NCBI GenBank assembly: GCA_025642065.1
Contig: JAODUP010000961.1
Span: forward strand, 1-64,000
From: Paralvinella palmiformis
Lineage: Eukaryota; Annelida; Polychaeta; Terebellida; Alvinellidae
DNA length: 64,000 nt
Direction of reading: 5' to 3'
Shown in pieces: positions 37,773-50,584 of the stretch. The position numbers were made by a program, and so were the translations under genes. The notes beneath the pieces are model-generated. The model saw only the letters and a list, made by a program, of their open reading frames with translations. It was not told the DNA's origin and did no database searches. The stretch's first letter is position 1; each line of letters starts with the position of its first letter.

Positions 37773-38760
37773 AATGATTATTATTGACTACAGATATTAA
37801 TTTTATTTTTTATTTTTTAATGATGACTTCTTGACATGCTTGCCACAGTGGTTAATTTGATGGTACCAACTTCAATAATCATTGGTTTTTAAAAACTAGT
37901 TTGTTAGGATACTGTCCAGTTGTTACATGAAACAAAGCTGGCATCTTCAATCCAATTAACTGAATTTTCATGTAATTAGCAAGTTCTCTTATCTGAGAGC
38001 ACCAGTACAAAGCAAAGTTGTATTTGTTTTGTTTGTAATAGTAATTAGAGTATTTAGTTATGACTTCATATTTCTGGAGGACTGCTAGGCAATGTGCTGC
38101 ACCAAATATATTACGGGAGTATTCCTGAGTTTTACCTGATGCCAACATCTATGATTGTATTTAGTGGCCAAATGGGCAATATAATGATATATACTAGCAT
38201 GTGAGTGGGTTATATACCATATGTAAATATAAGTATATATCCTTAAAATATAAAGTTCACATTAGTTTCACTACTACTCCATTACGTCTGTGTTCTGATT
38301 TCATAATAATACATGCACGATTTACACTGTGTATCAGCAATGTACAGTATAATAATCAACATGTAAGCTTAATTAATATGGAACAACCCACTTAGTGTGT
38401 TATTCAGATGACAACCAAATAGAGAGTAATATAGAGTAGTATATTCATTATACTGATTACTGTCTATACTCTCTATAATTCAATTGTCATCTAGATCTAC
38501 ATGGAAAGTATGAAAGTTAGTTACTTCAGATGCTTTATGCACTACCCTACAGCTATGGTATATGAACTACAGAACTCGCATAAGCATAACAGTTTTAATA
38601 AAATCAAGTTTAACTTAGTTTTGAAAAGGAGAATGTGAATTATAATCAGATAATCATAATGCTAGATCAAAATTTAAACAACAAAAGTACCACTGTGGAA
38701 TCGTAATCATTTTAATAGAAATCTAACAAACTTACTCTGTAAAACCTGTCTCTGGCTCAT
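34177..38760 (-). CDS. SPAG6: SPAG6 (sperm-associated antigen 6), axonemal armadillo-repeat protein, complete
   Basis: Nine exons on the minus strand: 38736-38760, 37282-37544, 36961-37144, 36506-36711, 36037-36210, 35526-35678, 34990-35181, 34622-34884, 34177-34240. Splicing gives 1524 bases (507 residues plus stop), close to vertebrate SPAG6 at about 509. It starts MSQRQVLQIFEQYQKA and ends YYSPGYSEALLERVEQYQPQ. Tandem armadillo repeats are visible, e.g. AALALGRLANYNDDLAEAVV, AASALSDICKHSPELAQTVV and ALSQIAKHSVDLAEMVVEAE. Known role of the family (Chlamydomonas PF16): central-pair apparatus of motile 9+2 cilia and sperm flagella. All donors are GT and all acceptors AG, phases join without a shift, and no stop interrupts it, so the gene looks intact. 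One intron carries a long hairpin. Confidence 0.96.
34323..34434. repeat. Long inverted repeat in the last SPAG6 intron
   Basis: Left arm about 34324-34369 and right arm about 34388-34434 are near reverse complements (arms include AGGTAATATGTATATTACCT-like sequence). It is flanked by TA (34290-34323) and AC (34436-34461) arrays. Confidence 0.8.
37722..37770. repeat. (GT)n(TA)n microsatellite in SPAG6 intron 1
   Basis: GT then TA run. Confidence 0.95.
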
Positions 38761-38857
38761 CTTGGTTTTTGTCACGTTGTCGATTTCGAACACCGACTCA
38801 AATGTAAACAGTAACCGTTTTAGACACCTGCTTACAATAATGCACTGTTTGTCTCTG

Positions 38858-38876
38858 GTTGCCACAGCGAGTTGCT
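38858..38876 (-). promoter_or_regulatory. Tandem RFX-like half-sites upstream of SPAG6
   Basis: On the minus strand GGCAAC and AGCAAC lie about 100-115 bases upstream of the ATG. RFX factors, the activators of cilia genes, bind X-boxes built from such half-sites, but here they are in direct rather than inverted orientation, so the match is partial. Confidence 0.25.
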
Positions 38877-38899
38877 ACGGGAAGTCCCGCAGTAAATAT

Positions 38900-39340
38900 T
38901 AATGCCATATTTTAACCAATCAGAACAAAGCAATAATTAATTCGTACCTATAATATATCGTACCAAAAAAGAGAGGTTAAGTTTGTTTTAATAATTTTAA
39001 TTATAGACAATTCAAGAAGTGTATTCAGCTGATATTAACTAAAATATATATTATCATATTAAAAACATTACCAAATGTTAATTGTTAAACATAACTATTA
39101 CGGAGGTTCACTTGGTGTAAGATAATTTAAATGTGAAAGCTGCAAATGATATATGTATGCCGCACGAACATTTGTCCCGATTTGAACACTGCAATGAGCT
39201 TAGATCTATAATTAGTGTATCAATGCATTTAATATAAAACTCTAGCAAGAGCAATTGCACTCAGGCAGACTTTTGGTAATATTTAGGTCCACTTTGGAAA
39301 CATGTTTTATGCTAATCCTAGCACTGACTTCATTTTAGCG

Positions 39341-39373
<33 letters not shown>

Positions 39374-40480
39374 CAAATTGTTTTATTGAAGACACTATAT
39401 GGTGTCATAAAATGACGATATAGAGTGAATAGTTAATAATAGAATAATGAAATAAAAACAATTTGTAGTTCATTAAAAAGAAAGAGAAAAACACCTTATA
39501 GTACAATATTTATGAGTGTGAGCACAGGGTGATATACACCAAATTGACCTGATATTTGAAAACACCTGCATACACGCATGACCTCATTATGTTCCTTATC
39601 TTTATGCATTTTACAATTGTTTATCCTGTTAATAAAACTATGGATATTTGTTCTTAATAACTCGCCAAATGAAGGGATAAACAAATATTTCCTTTGGCAC
39701 TGGATCATTAGGGAATATGAGAGAGTTATTGTAAGTTATTTGTATAACATATTTCTATTCATGTTTGTGGTATTAAATAAATAGTGAATGCAGACCTCCC
39801 AAGTCTCCCATTAATATACTTTCTAGGTTGCCATTGATGTGCCCGAATTTGTGGAGATGGAAGTGGACAAGTGGTAGGGTGATCTACTTCAGCGGAAAGA
39901 CTGCGGTAGTCAGCTGAGTTTCAGCACTTGGCCACACTAGTGACAACACTTATTATTAAACTATTGCAAGGTCTGAAACTGGACATCTTGTTTTTCAAGG
40001 GCAAAATCTGTTTAAATAAAATGTTGGAAGGTCTGTACGTGAATTTAATGCATGCAATATAAAGCACTTCAGTATGTTTGAAATAATATACATTTGGTTT
40101 CATGAGAACATTTACAAAGTCTATTAAATCAAAATATTAGCCTGTGCATAAATTTGTCTTAATTATCCAAATACATCAGCATCAATTTTGTTATTTTCAA
40201 TAAATACACCTATAAATATTTTGCTTTATTAATAAAGATAAACTTTGGGGGGGGACACACACACACAGAGACATGCACACACACACACACACACACATGA
40301 GACCAATTCGTCACAATTTGACTCAGGGGATTCGATCCTGCCCTAGAGTAATAATCTATCAAGGGGTGTTCACTATCTACACATGTATATTCCTTGGTAC
40401 ACCTATATATAGGTATATATAGGTCCCATCTAATATCACACAAAGCCACTATAAATGTTTCATTATAAAGAAAAGGCGGT

Positions 40481-40511
<31 letters not shown>

Positions 40512-43019
40512 AGCCAATTCTGAATGTTGTTTATATATCGTTATTAACACTACTAAGCCAAGATGATCGAATGATATTATTTTAATTTAACCTCGGACCA
40601 TGATCAGATTTGGGATTTATGTCATGCCGAGGAGTAAGTCTAGCTGTAGGGTTTGATCTAGAAAACTGAAGTATTGCAGCACACTACTCCAGAATTTAAC
40701 CATTCCTATAGAAGCTTTATGTAATACGAACCCAGAAGACCTATCAGATTTCTAATGTAGGATAAGTTAGAAATACACGGCTAGACCCATTACGTGGTGT
40801 TTGTAGATTATACTAAATAGTATTAGCCACCAGTAGATATTATATAATAAAATGTGTCAGACTGAAAAGCCAACAAGTTAGAATAGAACGATCCGCCTTG
40901 TACCTTAATTACCAACGACAGTTAACAAAATTGATGCGAATGAGATCAATTACGACATAGTATTTGGTACGGATAATCGAGATAAGGTGAAGGCCAACTC
41001 AAGGGCAAGGTCGAAAATGTCAGGGATCCTTTTAAGACATAACCCTATAAAATGCGATTTAACGCGTTTTGCTGGGTTACCAGCAACATGCGTAAGTTAA
41101 TTATTACTGAACAATTCACTTATATGCTGTACATATCTTTGAATTGTATTTCTAAGATTTCCTTGTTGGGTGTTGTCTTATCTACTGGGCGATAATACAA
41201 CGACATTGATTTTCATTAGCCTGCGGGAGTCACGCCTTGATTTGAATACATATATTATAAGTTTTATAATCATATTCTAGAATTTTAGCATACACATAAT
41301 AAGGAAATCAAATAACTATCCTTGCAAATGGATAGGACTTTACTTTGGATATACTCTAATTATGTAGACTCTACAAGTACAATCCTCTCACATACAGTGA
41401 CATTAGGCTAAGTGATTAGGGACGTCGTTACGTCGTGAATATTATTAGTGCTTTTAAATGGGCGTAAGGAAAATGACGCGTGAAATGAAAGTCATTTTTA
41501 TTTTGCTTGTGGTTGCCTTAATATTTCACGTAATAACTATAAATTAAACAAATAAACAGAATGCATATAGTTCTATCCCCTAATCTGATTGTTTTGAAAT
41601 CAGGGATATAATTGTTAAATGACATTACGTCAAAAACGGGCCAGAAACAAAGTGCAAATGATTTTTTGACAAAATGGTCTGCGATAGGGGGTCTGTTTGC
41701 GCATGGCCTTGGCAATATCTATTAACAAACCAAGCTAGCCATATTGTTGCCAATATTCCACTCTTTCTAAATATGCTGGTTTCTCTATGAAAATACGAAA
41801 GTAACCTAGTCTGCGATCACTTTTAAATCTAAACCACAATAATACATCTATTAATAATTGAGCTAGAAAAGGGTAAAGCTGAGAATGTTTTCTATTTAAT
41901 GGTATAATTTTCGTTTTTGATGCAAAACTATCCGTGCTGCGCAATGGGAAAAACTCAGAGGTCCAGTGCCAAATCTCATAAATTCCTGCAGCGTCAGTTC
42001 AACATGTTTAGGTTGTTATACAAACTGATCAAATCTATGCCTAATTTAGCCCATCCATCCTATTTTATGTATAATATATGCATAATAATATACATAGATA
42101 TTATATTTGACTATATTTCATGCACATTGTGAATATTTAAGATATAATAGAGAATTAAACATCTGTTTAAACAAAGTTGCTTGATTCAAGTTTGCCGGCC
42201 TAAGTTTAACAGCGAAAGGCAATTTTTTGGGATAAAGTTACATTGTGTTCATGATTATTTGCATTTCAATTTGTTAGATGTACATAAAACAATTCAGTGT
42301 CGTCTTTTCCATTGGATTTGTCCGTCTCACTTGAAAAATAGTTCATCACATTTGTCACTGTAATATGATTTACATGCATATAATATGTATATATAACTAC
42401 ATCATTCTAATCATAAAACATATTGTATTGTGGTTAATTTCTTTATAAAATATATAACAGCACAACACCTGAACTTCTTTTTCACTGTATGTCGATTAAC
42501 AATTTTTTTTTATATCTGTGGATTAAAAATATATGCATTGGACCTTACAGTGGTCATTTTCTACCCTATCGAGGTATATATTTCCAAAATTATGTAAGGA
42601 AACCATGTCAAGTTATATATTTACTTATTATTCTCTTCAAGACCTATGTAATGAAACAAAAATGGATGTTCTACGACTAATTTGAAAATTTCACCATTTC
42701 TCACTTTGGACCGCCCTGAAATAAACAGTCTAAATTTGCTGGTTGGTGTTTGGTCCAATTTTGCAGCCTTATTTCTGAAAAATATGATAACATATTTATT
42801 TATTTTAATGTGTTATACATAAATATTACCTTACACAAATGATGAAAACATGTCAGTGATACAATTATTTGGTGAGTTATGACGTTGGTAAACCTTCACC
42901 TCTGGCAATGATACATTTCTGGAATTAGACTTCTGTGACCTGTTAAATAAGTGGTGATATTTGGGGCATAATTTAGCCAATTACTCAATAAAAGATAGCC
43001 CCATTAAACTATATAATAT

Positions 43020-43060
<41 letters not shown>

Positions 43061-43205
43061 CACAAACACTCAAATATTAAACATTTCAATGATTCTGCTC
43101 TAATTTTCATTATTGTATTGGATTAATGCATATTTTTCTCGTGATCTCAATGAATTGAATTAGATAATAAATATCTTTTCTTAAATGATGCAATCCTTGA
43201 AGGAT
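38900..43205. other. Head-to-head intergenic region, no gene recognised
   Basis: Between SPAG6 and the following transposon and CISD3 gene. TA microsatellites at 39342-39370 and 40477-40511, and an AC run near 40250-40297 followed by a faint tRNA-SINE-like B-box (minus strand, near 40330). No supported coding exon. Confidence 0.45.
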
Positions 43206-43212
43206 GCCTCCA

Positions 43213-44848
43213 GTACTCTGTATTCTTCCGTGTATGATACCAGAGTTTCCCCATTTATATAACAAGTGAGGCCTTGCTAATCTTCTACACCGTCTTGCTG
43301 CAGATATGCCGAAATGGCCGTTTCGTTGCTATTTTTGTGACACAGTATTTTTATTTCACAACGTTTCATCGTCAGCAAGCGGTATAAAATGATGCTACAA
43401 ATCGATTAAATTTCGATATACCAGTACACAAAATGAGAGCTCTCCCATATGTCTGGATGTGGCATACAATTTCAGTGGAGTAGTGTGGGTTTTGGTCGTC
43501 CTTGCAGTAGCCAAATTGGCCACCCTCTTCCTTAACATAACAGACCTTCGACAGCAGTAAATACACATACACTGTACATAAAATATTTACCTATGGGGAT
43601 GGTAGGTAGCACGATTACAAATGGTGCCAACTTTAAAATTAATCCATTTGGGAAAACAACTATTACAAAAAACTTAAAAGCACAGGAAAATAATAAAATC
43701 ATAGTATTGCTGCCCAATCCCTAAAGTGGCCACCCTTTGCGTGCTGCACACCCCATGCTCCGCCACTGTACGATTTGTCCTGTGGCTGTGTATCGATGTG
43801 GATGAGCAAACCAAATCTCCATGTAGCGATACATCAACGTCATAAGTGTTTCCCGAATTTATGGCTGGAATTTAGATTCCTTGGTCAACCTGAGGTATTA
43901 TTGGAATTTCTCCTCATCAAATTGTAGTTGTTTGACCATATTATGGTATGCTCCTTGTTGAAGCTGGTTCCTATTTATGTCATGCACCCACCACCGGCGG
44001 TGCTGTTTTCTTTGTTTATTACATTTATATGCAGTTCAAATTAGTAACAAGTTATGTTGCTCCATTTCAAATAGAGATAGCTACAATTTGGACTGATTAG
44101 CCATGTTTTTGCCATGAAAATCTTCAGCATATTCCTGAATAAGCATTCTGTGAATGCAACAACAGGTTATTGTTTTAATAATAATTTTGTAGGTATTTTT
44201 TTGCATTTGTAATGTGTAAATCTTAATCTGTTTTGGAGAGTAACTGATACACACACACACACGTTATTTTTTGCTATCCATTCTGTATTTCTATTGTATT
44301 ACCATATTCTTGGCATAAAAATATTTGGCAAGAAATGCACGGAAAACCTTTTTATGGAATCACATAAATTGCATCTGATGTGATACTTTGCATAGAGAAG
44401 AAATAGATCGGACCCCCATTCATGACTGATTTTGTGCCTTCTGGGGTTGCATGTACCACCTGACGCTAATTTTTACTCAGGGGAAACACTGTAATGTGCA
44501 TTTTTCCCCACCTCTCTATCGATAACATCGAGATGCTGTCGATGTCAGGTCATATGAGCCAGGGCCACGCATAGACGCCTGCTCCTGATTGGCTCAGATA
44601 GTTGCCATTTCAGTGACATAGTTTTCATTAAGAAAGCGACTCCCATTGGCATTCTTCCCCCTTTCAGTCGATGATTATTGCCCAAAAGTTTCACATCTTC
44701 ACAATGTTGCTATCCATTTACTACTCATTTGGTGACAGATCAATTTATTTCGTGGAAATAAATATATTAAGACCAAGATTTCCCCGAACATAGCAGTAAA
44801 ACTAGGCTGTTCCAGACATTTTGCAGTATACGGAAGAATACAGTATTA
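43213..44848 (-). mobile_element. PIF/Harbinger-like DNA transposon remnant with terminal inverted repeats
   Basis: Terminal inverted repeats share TGTATTCTTCCGT at about 43219-43231 and its complement at 44830-44842. Inside, the minus strand near 43990-43900 reads RRWWVHDINRNQLQQGAYHN then MVKQLQFDEEKFQ-YLRLT, the conserved N-terminal motif of Harbinger (HARBI1-type) transposases. The continuation is broken by frameshifts and stops, and the DDE core is not recognisable. Confidence 0.6.
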
Positions 44849-44849
44849 G

Positions 44850-45749
44850 TAGTCAATACTCAGGGCTCTGTGCATGGCTGCCAAGAAGTGACATCAGCAG
44901 GTTGATTTCGGTGATCCTGAAAGCTGTCTACTTGCATACCAGCTACATGAGTTATTATGTTGTAATGGTATAATATTTCAACAGGGTTGATGTTTACTAT
45001 TAATAAAACAGGTTTAGGAAACAAAAAATTAGTTTTTAAAGCTGAATAAGTTATAAAGTCAGTTATGTTACACTGCATTATTCAATATAAACGAGCTGTG
45101 TGTTAAATCTGACATCACATTTCATAATCTGATCTTCTCTTTTTGTTGTGATATGACTTCTGTGGGAACAAGTACCAGACAATGGACATTTTCATTTTAA
45201 AACATTCAGTATTTATATACTTACCTTTTTTCCAATTTTGCTTCTTGCTGTCACATATTAAAAAGAAATATTTATTATATTGCTTCATTACCATACTATT
45301 AGAACCCATATACTTAATCAAGTATTATGGTGAAAATGAGAATGGCAGAAGCATATTGTTTATATTAAAGATACAATCTTGATAAATAATAGATGTAAGA
45401 AAATAAATAATGCTCACATATAGAACATACGTGTGCATGCATTCACACAGACACAAACAGTGTAGTCCATGCTAGAGCACTATAACACACACATACGCAC
45501 ATTCATATACATAATTATATTCATAGTATGGATATACCTATTAATACATGTATTTATATGTTTTAAATATTAATTTGTAAATATAAACTCACAATTGCTT
45601 TGTAAAAGTTTTTATTTATTATTTTATTCGCCTTTACTAACAGAAACATTAATTATCAGGAGTGTTAAAGTACATGTTGATAATGTGGATGAACTTTAAA
45701 AGGAGAATTACGATTCATTGTTACATTTAGTGAATACCTTCTGTTACAG
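44850..45749. other. 5' region of CISD3, no exon recognised
   Basis: The first CISD3 exon (start codon and mitochondrial presequence) should lie upstream of 45750. No convincing in-phase candidate was found in this stretch. Confidence 0.4.
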
Positions 45750-48476
45750 ATAAGAACAAAATTTTCACGATCTGATACTCCAAAACCAGATCGTGAACTT
45801 CTCAAAAGAAGACTCTTTTATGTCGGAGAGAAACCATCCAGGTCTGACCTGAGAGCATTTTCAAGAACGAACAAAACGAAAATGAAAACTCACCCAGAGA
45901 GGCCTCGCTACCCGAATGAATACACTAACCCGATGCCAAAAGGAAAAGTATATGAAAAATTCCCTTTCAAGATGACCTTGGAAGCTGAAAAGTCATATTC
46001 CTGGTGCACATGTGGACTCAGTCACAAACAGGTCAGTTGAGTAAACTGTATTTTCTAAATATCTGATTTGTATTGCACCATAGCTTTATGTGTTTGTAAA
46101 TAGCCACCCTGACATGGAACTATACAATCCAAAGAAAACGAGTGCAAGTGGTTTGTTTAGCACTCGTCATACCTGGGACATCTCACAAATACAGGCATGA
46201 GTCAGATTCGAACCCACAGCTTGGTGATATGCAGCGCAATGCTCTAACCACCGCACACTCTGAGCACCCAAAAGGATAGGTACACAATCCGAATTATAAT
46301 AGCTGTTACTAGCTATAATGGTAAATAAAATATTCATTTATCTTGACCCCTATATAAAACAGACACTTAATGCCAAACTGAAAAGTAGTGGTCACCAATT
46401 CGCCCATTGCAGGTATTTGTTGGTAAGGGCAACCATTTAATTCAAAATACTCACCTGTCAGGCCACCAGACTGTCAGACTGCAACATGATTTGCATTTAC
46501 TCATTGGCTCGCGTTGAATAAAGCCAAGATTCCATATATGCAATCTTGTGGTATCCATATGTTTTCTGACACCCCCCACCTTCTGACCTATTTTCTTCGG
46601 GAAAGTGCCTGGGTCATAAAATTCAGGATTCAACCATTCAATTTGCATTCACACGAATCTCTGCATCAAGTGATCCATTTTGTTGCATTCACAAATTGCA
46701 TATGCATGCACATATGGATTCATGCTCATACATTTACATGTTTAAATTTCTTGTTGCATTTGGAAACACATACCTAAATATATGGAATCTCAGCTTAATT
46801 TATGCATGCAAAAGACCTTTCAGCCAATAGGATTTCTTGGTTGTGCTCAGACAGGTTCAGATTAAACGACGTTGACAAAAAACAATATGTGGAAAATCTG
46901 TTATCGTTTTGCCAAAAGATGCAGCTGAAATTTTCGATATTCAAAGGAAATACAAGAAAATAAAGCATAAATGTTTATTGTATAATGTTCAGCAGAAACT
47001 GGTGATATGCAGGGTGGGGGAGTGTGGACCATGAAGTCTTATTTAAATTTTTGTGATTTTAGATCAACATTGCCAGATTTACATATGGGCTAATATGAGT
47101 TACAGCCCAGGAGCACCAAGGGCACTCTAGGGTCTAGTCTCGGGGCCTCTGATAAAACTATAAAAAATTTAGATATAATAAGAACAAAGGAGATTGATAT
47201 ATTTTCAGATTTAATGGGGCTCTTCTGAACTAATTTGATACACTTTAAAGTATTTGGGGCCCCTCTAGTTGGAGTAGGTTTTTTAAATTCAATGCAGCCT
47301 TGAATATATATCTTTTTTTTAGACATGGGGGGGGTGAACATACGTAAAGAAGGAGCCCCATATTCTATTAGCCTCTTAAGACTTAAAGGGGTGCCTCCGT
47401 GGTCTAGCGATAGCGTGTTGAACCACAGATCACTATCACGCGTGTTCGGATCCCGGCGTGGGCATATCTGAAGGTTGTTTTGTCTTTCGCTTTGTCTCAT
47501 TACCTTTAGGGGTCGCTTGGCCCATTTAGCCTACCTTGTGCACAAAAGGCCTTAAAACATCAATCATCATCTTAAGACTTAAAGTTAAATCTGGCCCTGC
47601 AGATCAACCTAACATTAAGGAGGATCAAAGTCCCCAGGTTCCAGATGTAGAGATGAGGTGGAGGAAGTTGAGATGGAGGACTGACCTGGGGGTATAAAAT
47701 GATGCAATTCAGGGGTGTAGTGACAGCCTCCTGAAAATACCTTCTTTTTCTTGAAATATACCCCAGAATCACTCTCAAAAGGTCCAATCCAAAACTTACT
47801 TGGCAGGGATGCTTATGGCACCCCATGCAGCAATTGGCTTGCTAGTTGTTCCACTCCCCTTTCAGGGCCACTAACATTGGATAAGGGCCTCTAACTTATT
47901 TTTCCCAATATGTGCCCCTTTTAATGTATGGTTTGCGATGTGTTCTTTGTGTATTATTTAAACTTTAGGCATGTCATGTTAAAGAGGAGTCATCTTTAAT
48001 AATATCTTCAGAATACAAAATTTAATCTGAAATGCGAGACTATTGTTGTTAATATATAGCTTGTTGATTGAAGAAGTGTTTAACAAAGTACTAGCTAACT
48101 GAGATTAATGTGAAGCGTGATCGAGCTACCATTTTACAATGCCTTGTAGTGTATCTTAAATGCGTAATCACGTTCTATTTATTTCTCTCTTTCTCTGAAG
48201 CCCTTCTGTGATGGCTCACATAAAGTAATGGATGGAACCACATTCAAGAAGTACAACACCAAATTTCGTCCGCACAGATTCACCGTGGAAGAGACGAAAG
48301 AGTACTACATGTGTAACTGTAAACAGACTGACAATCGACCATTTTGCGATGGTGCACACAAGAAGCTTCTAGAGCAAGTTGAAGCTGAGGGTGAGGGAGA
48401 TGAGGGTGAGATTGGAGAAGAAGATCTCGAAGAAGAGGGAGAAGAGACTGAAACTGGAGAGAGTAAAAAGGATTGA
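45750..48476 (+). CDS. CISD3: CISD3-like mitochondrial CDGSH iron-sulfur protein, 5' exon missing
   Basis: Two exons: 45750-46031 (94 codons, acceptor TGTTACAG, donor CAG|GTCAGT, phase 0) and 48201-48476 (91 residues plus TGA). They encode two CDGSH motifs: CTCGLSHKQPFCDGSH (spanning the splice join) and CNCKQTDNRPFCDGAH. Each supplies three Cys and one His to a 2Fe-2S cluster, and two CDGSH motifs in one short chain define CISD3 (Miner2), a mitochondrial matrix protein. An acidic tail (EGEGDEGEIGEEDLEEEGEE) ends the protein, longer than in mammals. The start codon and presequence are not seen, so the gene is 5' incomplete here. A young SINE and a MITE lie in the intron. Confidence 0.9.
46105..46275 (-). 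mobile_element. Second tRNA-derived SINE family, one copy
   Basis: On the minus strand: A-box-like GTGGTTAGAGCATTGCGC, B-box GGGTTCGAATCTGAC, then a unique body (ATGACGAGTGCTAAACAAACC). Differs from the main family. No tRNA fold, so not a functional tRNA. Confidence 0.65.
46521..46796. mobile_element. MITE with AAGCCAAGATTCCATATA-type ends
   Basis: The left end AAGCCAAGATTCCATATA and right end (complement AAGCTGAGATTCCATATA) are near-perfect inverted repeats about 275 bp apart. A related end lies at 60714. Non-coding; located in the CISD3 intron. Confidence 0.6.
47389..47570 (+). mobile_element. Full-length tRNA-derived SINE with perfect 14-bp target duplication
   Basis: A-box TGGTCTAGCGATAG, B-box GTTCGGATCCC, body ending CATCAATCATCATC. 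Flanked by CTTAAGACTTAAAG at 47375-47388 and 47571-47584, exactly repeated. This defines the family borders (182 bp) and indicates a recent insertion, in the CISD3 intron. Confidence 0.93.
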
Positions 48477-49014
48477 TATGGACACGTTTCTCAAATATGA
48501 ACGGATAAGCCATTTTAGATTGGAATGTGAATAAATCTTGTGTTAATGAATGGAAGGTTTCTTTTAATGAAGGCTGGGAAATAGTAAGAATGTTGAGCTG
48601 CTGGTCCTCTTGATTTTAATGGGATAATGCGAATTTTGTTGTCTGACTTAAGGCCCTAAACTCACATTATAACAAGGTATATTCTGAAACAAAAACTTAA
48701 GATGTGTCAGTTAGGATGCCATGGAAAGTTAAAGGGGAATTAAATATCTGAATAAATACAAATATAGGGTTTTATTTGAGAATCTTTATAATTGATTTTA
48801 TTTTGATGTCTGTTAAGAGTTAGACCTTGTTTAATATGCTGCTACATCATTTCAGAGCATCACATACATAAAACTGTGAACTGGATGGATTACACTTCCA
48901 TGTGAACAGTTAATTACTCTAATTTTATTGTTAATGGTGTATTTTAATGTGTTTTTACTAGATATTAAATGAGACATTTGTCATTAATGATTAAAGTCCA
49001 CCTACATATAAAAT

Positions 49015-49630
49015 GTTAAGGACTAGTACAGCTATACTCACAAATATCATAAATAATGTCAAAATGTGTAAACGATCACCCACATATTAAATAATCCAGT
49101 TCAAATTGCTGATTAATCAACTTTTAATGGTATGTGGGGGCCGCCATTTTGAAGCTAGACAGAGATCGGAAGCTCCTGAATGCTGATGTCGCTTGAACAC
49201 AGCAGTTTGACTGGAAGTCTGTAGAGCCTGTACAAAAGCATGTAAACAAGTGTTAGCAAAGAATTATTCCAGAACAAAATGGAATTATCTTGTTAAAATT
49301 TCATCATGAATAACACATAACCATATCAGTCTGAGCCAGAACGAACCTTGGAAGAGGAAGATGATTAAAAATGGCTGAGATATTAATGCTCAAGAGTAAC
49401 CATATTACGCTTCAGTCTAGAGACGTCAGAGCATTTGAGTTTTTTCGTTCTCGCCTTTGAATCTGGCTTCCGGTGCAGCCGTAATGACGGCCCTCCAGTA
49501 ATTTGGATTATTTCCCTATATCTATGATATCAGGTATATTTCGTGATTATTATTATTGTGGAGTTTGTCGTTGCTGTTCTAAGCATTACATATTTAAAAA
49601 ATATTTTCTGAGTGTGAACTGTCCCTTTAA
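49015..49630. mobile_element. TTAA-flanked MITE, copy 1
   Basis: About 615 bp. The first 240 bases match 61836-62092 (block CACAAATATCATAAATAATG). The right end GTGAACTGTCCCTTTAA (49614-49630) is the inverted counterpart of TTAAAGGATCAGTTCAC at the start of the other copy. TTAA at both ends is typical of piggyBac/Kolobok-type MITEs. Confidence 0.6.
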
Positions 49631-49639
49631 GCACACTCT

Positions 49640-50580
49640 TAATTAACATAAACAAGTGGGAAAAGAATACTCTTAATGATAACGAGTATAGACAGTAACA
49701 ACATAGAGACAGAGAAATGTATTTCATAGTCTGCCTGGTTTTAATTCCATCATCTTTGCTGATTCTAAAACTCGAACACAAAATAAATATTCTGGTCAGC
49801 AAAATAGTTATAAATACTGTAAAACAAAGCATGAATACAAACTATGCATAATTACAACGTTTCGGATTGTGTACGTTTGAAATTGGAAATATAAAATAAT
49901 TTACTACCATCATGTTTAATACATGGATGATGAAGTGTATTATTTGTGTTATTTTTCAGTTTATCTTCCAACAAAGGCTAACATCATGTTTTTCTGATAT
50001 TAATGGCCTAAAAGAACTTGCCATACTTGATTATTCAGCATTTAAAAGCAATTTCATTACAGTTATTCAGGGGGGTTCCAGAGAAATTATGGTTACAAAC
50101 AAGATTGTATGTGCTTGAAAGAAATATTCCATGGTTGTAATATTATAACATTATTGCATATATACTTATTACATCTAAATATGCACAGTGAGAGATGTGC
50201 ATCCATAGAACTACAAAGCACAAAATAAAAAGTTTGTGTTCGGAAAATTATTATTTTGAAATTGGTTCATTGACATAATCTTATAGTTAATGCACCGATT
50301 CCAATATTAAACAAAGCCACACATGTTAGACATAACATATTTATTGTGGTGTTTCTTTTAGTTAATATAGATATATATGTGGCCAATATTGACTGAAATC
50401 TTAATTATAAGTACCATCATATATTAAGATTGATATCACGATTACACATATATATGGATAGGTGTCAATTTGTAGCTATTCATTTGACATTTTCTTTCGG
50501 TATTGTGTCTTGCTGTGCATTTTAATTCATATCAACGTATTATCATAATATCTATAGCCTAACGCAGTACACTAAGCATT
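49640..50580. other. No gene recognised
   Basis: AT-rich intergenic sequence. Confidence 0.5.
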
Positions 50581-50584
50581 GCAG

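Noticed and set aside
41735..41944. 69-codon minus-strand ORF
   Set aside because: No domain or partner exon; likely chance.
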